A DNA stretch of 64,000 bases from Chlorella sorokiniana. Taxonomy: Eukaryota; Chlorophyta; Trebouxiophyceae; Chlorellales; Chlorellaceae. Shown here piece by piece: positions 58,239 to 64,000 of the stretch. Position 1 is the first letter of the stretch. Each line of letters begins with the position of its first letter. Location: positions 4,340,001-4,404,000 of the forward strand of contig CP084611.1 of NCBI GenBank assembly GCA_025917655.1, written 5' to 3'. The position numbers and the translations under genes are program-made. Below the pieces are notes generated by a model that did not search any database, was not told the DNA's origin, and was given only the letters and a program-made list of their open reading frames with translations.

Positions 58239-58987
58239 TGTATCTCTTTCTGGGCGTCTGGACGGGTGGTGAAGGCCGGACCTGCAGGCTGGTGCAACCA
58301 ACAGTGCTTACTTGGCAGGATGGCAGCTGCGCCACTTTGGCAAGTTTGGCAACCCTCCCACCAAACCCTCCCCGACGAGCCTCTGCGGGCCGATCCTGGG
58401 CATTGAAGCGCATGAAGGCACGATTGCGGCAAGCAAAAGCATTGGCACACTGCCAGTCACGGACATCATGGCTGCACCGTCCAACCTCCCGAACAGGGAG
58501 AGACAGCGTATCGCAATGCATTGCGTTCTCACCTGGACTGAGTGATAGGAAATTTGAGGACACAATGCGCGTGTCTCAAGGCGGATGAGGGCTTTTCAGT
58601 CGCCAAGTATGACAAGTCAGCGAGGGCGGTACTGCTGTACAGAGCAGTTGGAAGGCCTGCAGAACCATCAAACTCACAAGACGTTGGGCACCATAACGCA
58701 CCCATGCTTGCAAGGGTCGTCCGCTGTCTTGGCTGGCTCCTCCTCCATTGGGTCAGCTGGCCTTTCCACCGCCCCCAGTGATGGCGGCATGCCGCCTTCC
58801 GCTGCGAAGCCCTCAACTGAGGATGTGTCCAGATTTTGATTCCACGGGAGCAAGGGCACATGCAATACAAGTGTCGAGCTTGAATCAAACAGTGCACAAG
58901 CAGCAATTGCTTTGATAAAGGGTTGTAGGGCTGGTTGGGCAAGCGGCGGTGGGGTGCAGTGGCCCAGCGCGGGATGATGCCGCCCGC
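58239..58987 (-). promoter_or_regulatory. THI4 5' region and FNT 3' flank
   Basis: The 750 bases between the transporter stop and the THI4 start should contain the transporter 3' UTR and the THI4 promoter and leader. I searched by eye for the CUGAGA and CCUGA blocks of a TPP riboswitch on the minus strand and saw no paired set. Confidence 0.4.
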
Positions 58988-60744
58988 CTAGCCCCACACC
59001 TTCTTCCCCAGGCTGCCGTACGCGAGGGAGTACACAGTGGCCATGCAGAGGGTGCCCGCCACGATGTTGCCCAGAGTGACGGGCAGCAGATTCTTGAGCA
59101 GGAAGGCGGGCCAGGTAACGCCCGGCACGCCTGCGCGGCACTCGCGTGGAGGAGGCAACGGGCGGCAGCTTGAGGGTCACGGAGCCGGGTCATGGCAGCA
59201 CCCGCCAAATGCGGCCGCAGTTGGTGTTCTTGGCAGCAGTCTGCTAGGCAGCCAATGCAGGAAAGGCAGCCATGCCCACCAGTGAGGACGCCCATGGGCA
59301 CGAGCACCATGTTGGCCACGCAGTGCTCCAGGCCGATCGCCACGAACGCGCTGACGCCCGACAGGCAGGCGATGAACTTGCCGCCCAGCGTCTGCGCCGA
59401 CGTGGCCTGCCACACCGAGATCACAACAAACCTGCACGGCGAACCGCAACCAGACGGGCCCTGGTGCAACTGCTGGCACGGTGGCTGCTGGCAGCTGCAG
59501 GGCGTCCTGCCAAAACAGCAGGAGAGCTTGCACGGATGCGCGCTGCAGCTCGCACCAGTTGGCCATGATCGCCTTGATGAATGTCTGGCCGGCGGGGTGG
59601 GCCACCTTTGCTGCGGAAATAGCGTTGATGGCGGGGAGAATTGGGGCCTGCATGGGGTGTGTATGTGTGTTTGGAGGCAGTGTCAGAAGGCAGACGCAGG
59701 CGCTTGGCAGCGCATGCGCAACTGTGCAAGAAGAGGAGCTCCTTCTCGAGGAGGCAGTGGGTGCACGGCTGACTAGCCGACGACATGGCACCACACCCGG
59801 CAGCCAGCTGCACTGCACTCACAAGAGGCCGCAGTTGAGCAGCAGGCAGCACCCAAGCGCGCAGCCCAGCAAATTGCCTGCAGCAGGGTGCGACGGATGC
59901 AGCTCTGTTGGCAAGCGATACTGCGTGATGAATGAGGATGCTGGGTGGTGGGTCACGCATGCCAGTTTGATGGACCAGGCTGGCAGAGCTGCGGGGATAA
60001 CGCACCCAAGTAAGAGCCAACCCAGTTCTTGGCCAGCTGCCTAATGGTGGCCTTGCCCTCGAACACGGCGGCGGGCATCATGGCTGTGTTGCCTGTGAAC
60101 AATTCTCCGCCGCAAACCAAGATGAAGAGCAGCACAAAAGGGAAACCGACGCAACCGGTGATGAACTTGGCAAGTCCAGGGTTGGAGGCGGCTATACCTG
60201 GGCAGTTGGGGCCGACTACAGGGGAGCGCGAGAAGGGAGGACAGGCCACGTCCAGAGGAGCGAGAGTGGAGAGCTCGAAGCTGGCGTTGAGTTAAAGCAA
60301 GGGGAGACGGAGAGGCATCAAAGGCAGCTACCACCTGTCATGAGCAGTGCCGAGCAGAGGCCGATGTAGGCTCCCGCCACAATCCCCAGCAGCACTGTTT
60401 TGCCAAATGGCATGGCCGCCTTGGCTGCACCCGCATTGGCGGCCTGCATGTGCATGGGAGCCTTGCCTGGCAGGTCAGCAGCCCATCCGGTACCATTCAC
60501 CGGCAGCAAGCCATGCACAGCTGGCGTGTTCCAGTGGTCGGCAGGCCAGAGGTCATCTCACCGCATGGTAGGTAGCAGCAGGGCTCAGCACCCCCTGGAT
60601 GGGCACAGGCGCTGCAACCACAACAGGGTCTGCCACCACCACAGGTTGCGCTTGTGGCGGGGGCCGAGGAGTGGCATGGGCACCATCACCAGATGGAGGC
60701 GCATTGACCCGTTGGAGGGGCGATTGAACGGCTGCCACACGCAC
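58988..60744 (-). CDS. NAR1: Formate/nitrite transporter family protein (NAR1-like)
   Basis: FNT proteins are pentameric channels for small monovalent anions; algal NAR1 carries nitrite or bicarbonate into the chloroplast. Exons are 60744-60562, 60443-60335, 60215-60006, 59877-59823, 59647-59556, 59431-59280 and 59130-58988. Exon 1 is a Pro/Val/Ala-rich leader (MRVAAVQSPLQRVNAPP) ending VLSPAATYHA. The channel core reads AAKAAMPFGKTVLLGIVAGAY, NPGLAKFITGCVGFPFVLL, CGGELFTGNTAMMPAAVFEGK (re-entrant loop region), RQLAKNWVGSYLG, SAAKVAHPAGQTFIKAIMANW, SVWQATSAQTLGGKF, FVAIGLEHCVANMVLVPMG and NLLPVTLGNIVAGTLCMATVY, ending KKVWG. Histidine in GLEHCVANM corresponds to the conserved central pore histidine. 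The phases of exons 4 and 5 disagree by one base, another probable sequence error. The leader may be a plastid transit peptide. Confidence 0.92.
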
Positions 60745-62189
60745 TGCGATGCGTGGCGCTGCACGCAGTTGCAGCCCTGCAGGCCCGAGGAGCAGAAGAT
60801 GGCATGCGGCGACGTGAACAGGACAGCGGCAGCATGTCGGCAGCAGGCGGCACTAGTTGCAGGCACCCAAGTGCCAGGACACAACCCCTTGATGCCGTGT
60901 GGAGCAAACAACAGCACAAACATATTCCTTCGCCTACCAGAGGCCAGGCTTCGGCGACTCAAAAACATAATGGACCGAGAGGCAGCAAGAACGTGCTTCG
61001 GAGAGCTGGATTGTCCACAGTTGCAACAAAACAACCAACACAGCGATTAGAGATGGGGGTAGCGTTGCGCAAGCGTCGTCCATTGCCTGTGCTCAACTCA
61101 GGGCACTTGAGAAAGAGGCACGGACACCCGGAAGCTCGCAGAGTGCAGGACGACTGGCAACAATCAACACGCCAAGAAAATGCAAATGCTATCCAACCCT
61201 CAAGGCAAGGTTATTTGTTCCTGCCTACAGGTCCAGCCGCCGGGCGGCGCCGCTGCAACCACCACACGCCGAACCCACAGGGCATAGCGGCTGCTCAAAT
61301 GATTCAAACGAAGCTTACAAACAGAAACCATCAACAGAAGTCGTGAACATCAACAATACAAGAGCTGCACAGCACTGAAGTATTTGCAGCCGGTACTTAC
61401 AAGAGACTGTGGAACCTGGACATCACACACACACTACCTGCAAACAGAGGATCGCATTAACCAAAAAATCAAGATACAAGGGTGGAATCAAGGCTGGGCG
61501 GCAGCTTACCTGGGGAGCTAACCCATTGCCCCACACAGCCCTTCAAGCCCACCTGACTCTGGATGGTCAGGGCACAGAACGACGCACCAACCCTGCAAGC
61601 CTGCACCTCCCTGCATGCTGCAAAACCGCAGCACGGCGGCCATACTCAAAAGGCTGAGCTGGACTCTTTTTGGGGGGGGTTCAAGGAGCGAACTGTGAGC
61701 GCAAGCTGCAAAGAAGGGAAGCTTGTGTTCTCTGACTACATTGCTTCTTAAACATGGCATCTGGGCTGCATGGGGGCCTGCTTGTGGTGCATGAAACATG
61801 GGCACATGGTCGCACAGCCGGTGGGCTGTTGCTACAAAACAGAGGCGGGGCCTGCAGTTTCAGTCCCTGCACACTGGCTGCAAGTGGCAGGAACCCTGTA
61901 CAGCGAGTGCGTCCTGGCGAAACACACAACCTGCCACAGGCTGCCAGAATGGGAGAAGGGGGAGGGTGGCGGGGGGGGGGTACACAGCAAGGGAAACAGC
62001 AAGGAGGAGAAGAATGGCGGGCATGGGCTGATGCCGCTGCAATCTGCGCCGGTGCAATCTGCGCTAGTGAGGTCCTTGAACGACCTGGCAGCAACAGGCA
62101 GCAAGTGGCTGCGGCGCAGCAAACCGTCCCGGGTGTGCCGCGCTCAGCACACACCTGCGAGGGTGCGCCATTGGGGTGACGTCGACGTC
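60745..62189 (-). promoter_or_regulatory. 1.4 kb interval: FNT 5' region and U2AF35 3' flank
   Basis: This is the longest interval with no coding signal in the right half. It is AT-richer between 60930 and 61760. Minus-strand TGTAA motifs near 61315 and 61396 are possible polyadenylation sites for U2AF35 but lie far from its stop. Open frames here show no exon-like composition. The rest may be the transporter's promoter. Confidence 0.4.
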
Positions 62190-64000
62190 TCATTGCTGCC
62201 AAGTGGGGAACTGCCGCATGTTGGCTATGGGCACGGTGTTGGAGCCGGTGACGCCGTGGGACGGCGCAGATGGCATACTGTACGCGGGCTGCTGCGGTTG
62301 CGCCGGCGCCTGCTGCTGGAAGGCCTGGTATGGGTTGGCCGCCGCCTCTGGCTGCTGCCCATACCCGCCCGCCTGGGCCCCGTAGGCAGGTGCCTGCGCA
62401 GCGGGGGCGGCGTAGCTGGCTCCATAGGAGGATGCGGCCGCCGGGCGCCGTAGCCGCCCGTGTCGCCGCCGCCGCCGCCCGCCTGGCCCCCATCTCCTGG
62501 TTCCACTTGGCGATGCGGGCGCGCCGCTCAGCGGAGCTCTCGCGCTGCTGCTGCCGGCCATAGCCACCACCACCGCCGCCGTAGCGATCCCGCCCGCGAT
62601 CAAAGCCGCCGCCGCCGCCGTAGCCACCACGGTCGTACCGGCCGCCGCCCGCGGTCGTAGCGCCCACCACCACCGCCGCCGCCGCCGCCAGCAGGCCTGC
62701 AACAAAGCATGCTCAACAGACCACATCAGCAGGCAGTTGACTGCAGCTTTCCTGTACAGAGCACAGCTTTCCACAGGGCTGGGAAGAGCAGGAAAACATG
62801 GCCGGACTGAACCCAAGCAAGGGGATGGAGGCAAGGGCGCAGCCCAGCGCTGCCGCCTGCTCACTTGGTGTATGAGCCGTCGTGGAACTTGGTGCTGCCG
62901 CCCGTGCCGCCCTTGTAGCGGCCAAAGAGCTGCAGGGAGGGAGCAACCAGCATCCACTCTCGTCAGGGCTTGTGCGCTGAGAAGCGGGTGAGCGCAGAGG
63001 AGGGGATGCTGCCGCGCGACACGGGGGCGCGCTGATCTGGCAGCAAGTCGCGCTCTCCCTCGCAGGCCCCTCCCCTCTTGCCTGCCCGCCCCGGCCGAGG
63101 CTGCACCTACCTGCTTGCGCAGCTCCCGGCTGACCGGGCGCACGTGCATGAAGTTGCAGTAGCCGCCGCGGCTGCAGTTGTTCTCCTCGTACTGGCGGCA
63201 CGTGGCCTCTCGGAAGTCTGTGACGGGCGAGAACTCCACCACGATGGGCTTGCCCGCGTAGTAGCGCCCCTGCATGCCCTGCAGCGCGCGTGCCGCCTCC
63301 TCCTCATCCCTGCGCGGCGCGGGGGGCAAGGCAGCCACACGTGTGTGTGAAAGGGATCCACTCTGCGGACCCGGCAAGCTGCCCCACGCCCCTGTCTGCC
63401 GCCCTGCCAGCTGCGCACAACATCGGGCATGTCCTGGGCTGTCCAGCGGGGCAGCGGCGCGTCGCAGCAGCCATATCCCCCCCCACCCCCTACCCCCCCC
63501 ACCCCCCACCTCCCACCCCCCACACACATACACACCCGACCCTCCCCCCACCCACTTGAACTTGACGTACACGTTGCCAACCATGTGGTCGGCCAGGTTG
63601 TCGCACACGTTCAGGTACTCCACCTCCCGTACTTGGCCAGCTCCAGAAAGATGTCCTCGTAAAAGTCCTGCGGGCCACGGGCGCAATCAACGGGGAGGGG
63701 TTGAATTGGGGCTTGGGGTTTGGGGTGGGCACACCAGGCTCTCGCCATGAGCACACTCCGAGGAGACGGATCGAGCAGCGGGGGCACGGCCAAGGGATGG
63801 GGGAAGGCGAGCGGTGCGGCTGCCCAGGGGCTGCACTACCAGCTGCGCTTCCGCCGCTGCCGCCTCCCGCTGCACCGCCCATCCCACGCCTCACCTCAAA
63901 GAACTCCTGCACCTTCTTGGGGTCCACCGGCATGGGAAGGCCGTCGGGTCCAAGCGGCGCGTTCAGAATGGGGTTCTGGTACATGTTGTGCAGCAGGATG
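62190..64000 (-). CDS. U2AF1: U2AF35, small subunit of the U2 snRNP auxiliary factor (5' end outside window)
   Basis: U2AF35 recognises the AG of 3' splice sites in the nucleus and pairs with U2AF65. The window starts inside the gene after the first zinc finger: NMYQNPILNAPLGPDG and VDPKKVQEFFE (63895-63980). The RRM follows with DFYEDIFLELAKYG, EVEYLNVCDNLADHMVGNVYVKFK (one base appears missing in 63626-63628) and EEAARALQGMQGRYYAGKPIVVE. The second CCCH finger is C-x7-C-x5-C-x3-H in CRQYEENNCSRGGYCNFMH (63140-63200), then VRPVSRELRKQ. The exon LFGRYKGGTGGSTKFHDGSYTK leads to a Gly/Tyr/Arg-rich tail (RGGYGGGGGFDRGRDRYGGG), the SSAERRARIAKWNQEMG block and a Gln/Ala/Tyr/Pro-rich end (QAPAYGAQAGGYGQQ), stop 62190. 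A classical Arg-Ser domain is lacking. The tail changes frame twice near 62440-62500. Confidence 0.93.

Noticed and set aside
58239-58987. TPP riboswitch upstream of THI4
   Set aside because: Riboswitches control algal thiamine genes, so I looked for the CUGAGA and CCUGA pair on the minus strand. Only isolated partial matches were present, without a foldable P1-P5 arrangement visible by eye.

Overview
This window is nuclear DNA of a GC-rich, intron-dense green alga. A Chlorella-like trebouxiophyte is the best guess. The reasons are very high GC in exons, genes cut into many 50-200 base exons with GT-AG introns, TGTAA motifs just past some stop codons, and plant-lineage proteins: a plant-type THI4 thiazole synthase, a thylakoid/envelope ADP,ATP carrier, base-exchange phosphatidylserine synthase, a plant-like glutamate decarboxylase, plant-type QCR9 and U2AF35. 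No mobile element, CRISPR array, rRNA or tRNA gene was seen.

Layout, left to right: NOP14 (5' end outside the window, +); an OSCA/CSC1-type mechanosensitive channel (+); an orphan membrane protein (+) and an orphan soluble protein (+); PSS1 (-); glutamate decarboxylase (-); a SET-domain lysine methyltransferase (-); a plastid-targeted membrane protein (+) divergent from it; a TAAC-like ADP,ATP carrier (-) divergent from the microtubule plus-end protein EB1 (+); an 8-oxoguanine deaminase-type amidohydrolase (+) followed by a UapA-like purine permease (+); a Golgi-type sulfotransferase (-); the 59-residue QCR9 (-) divergent from a plastid NAD(P)-binding protein (+); a secreted GH38-like protein (+); THI4 (-); a NAR1-type formate/nitrite transporter (-); and U2AF35 (-, 5' end outside the window).

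Most genes are unrelated housekeeping functions, as usual for an algal chromosome. The one functional pairing is the purine deaminase and purine permease, adjacent and co-oriented, which together would import and deaminate purines as a nitrogen source.

The sequence itself has a systematic defect. At least a dozen conserved exons change reading frame by one base at a short homopolymer, nearly always as if one base of the run were missing, although splice phases and homology on both sides agree. I read these as consensus errors rather than pseudogenes. Several genes can be followed only by allowing for them, so start, stop and exon positions below are given with that caveat.
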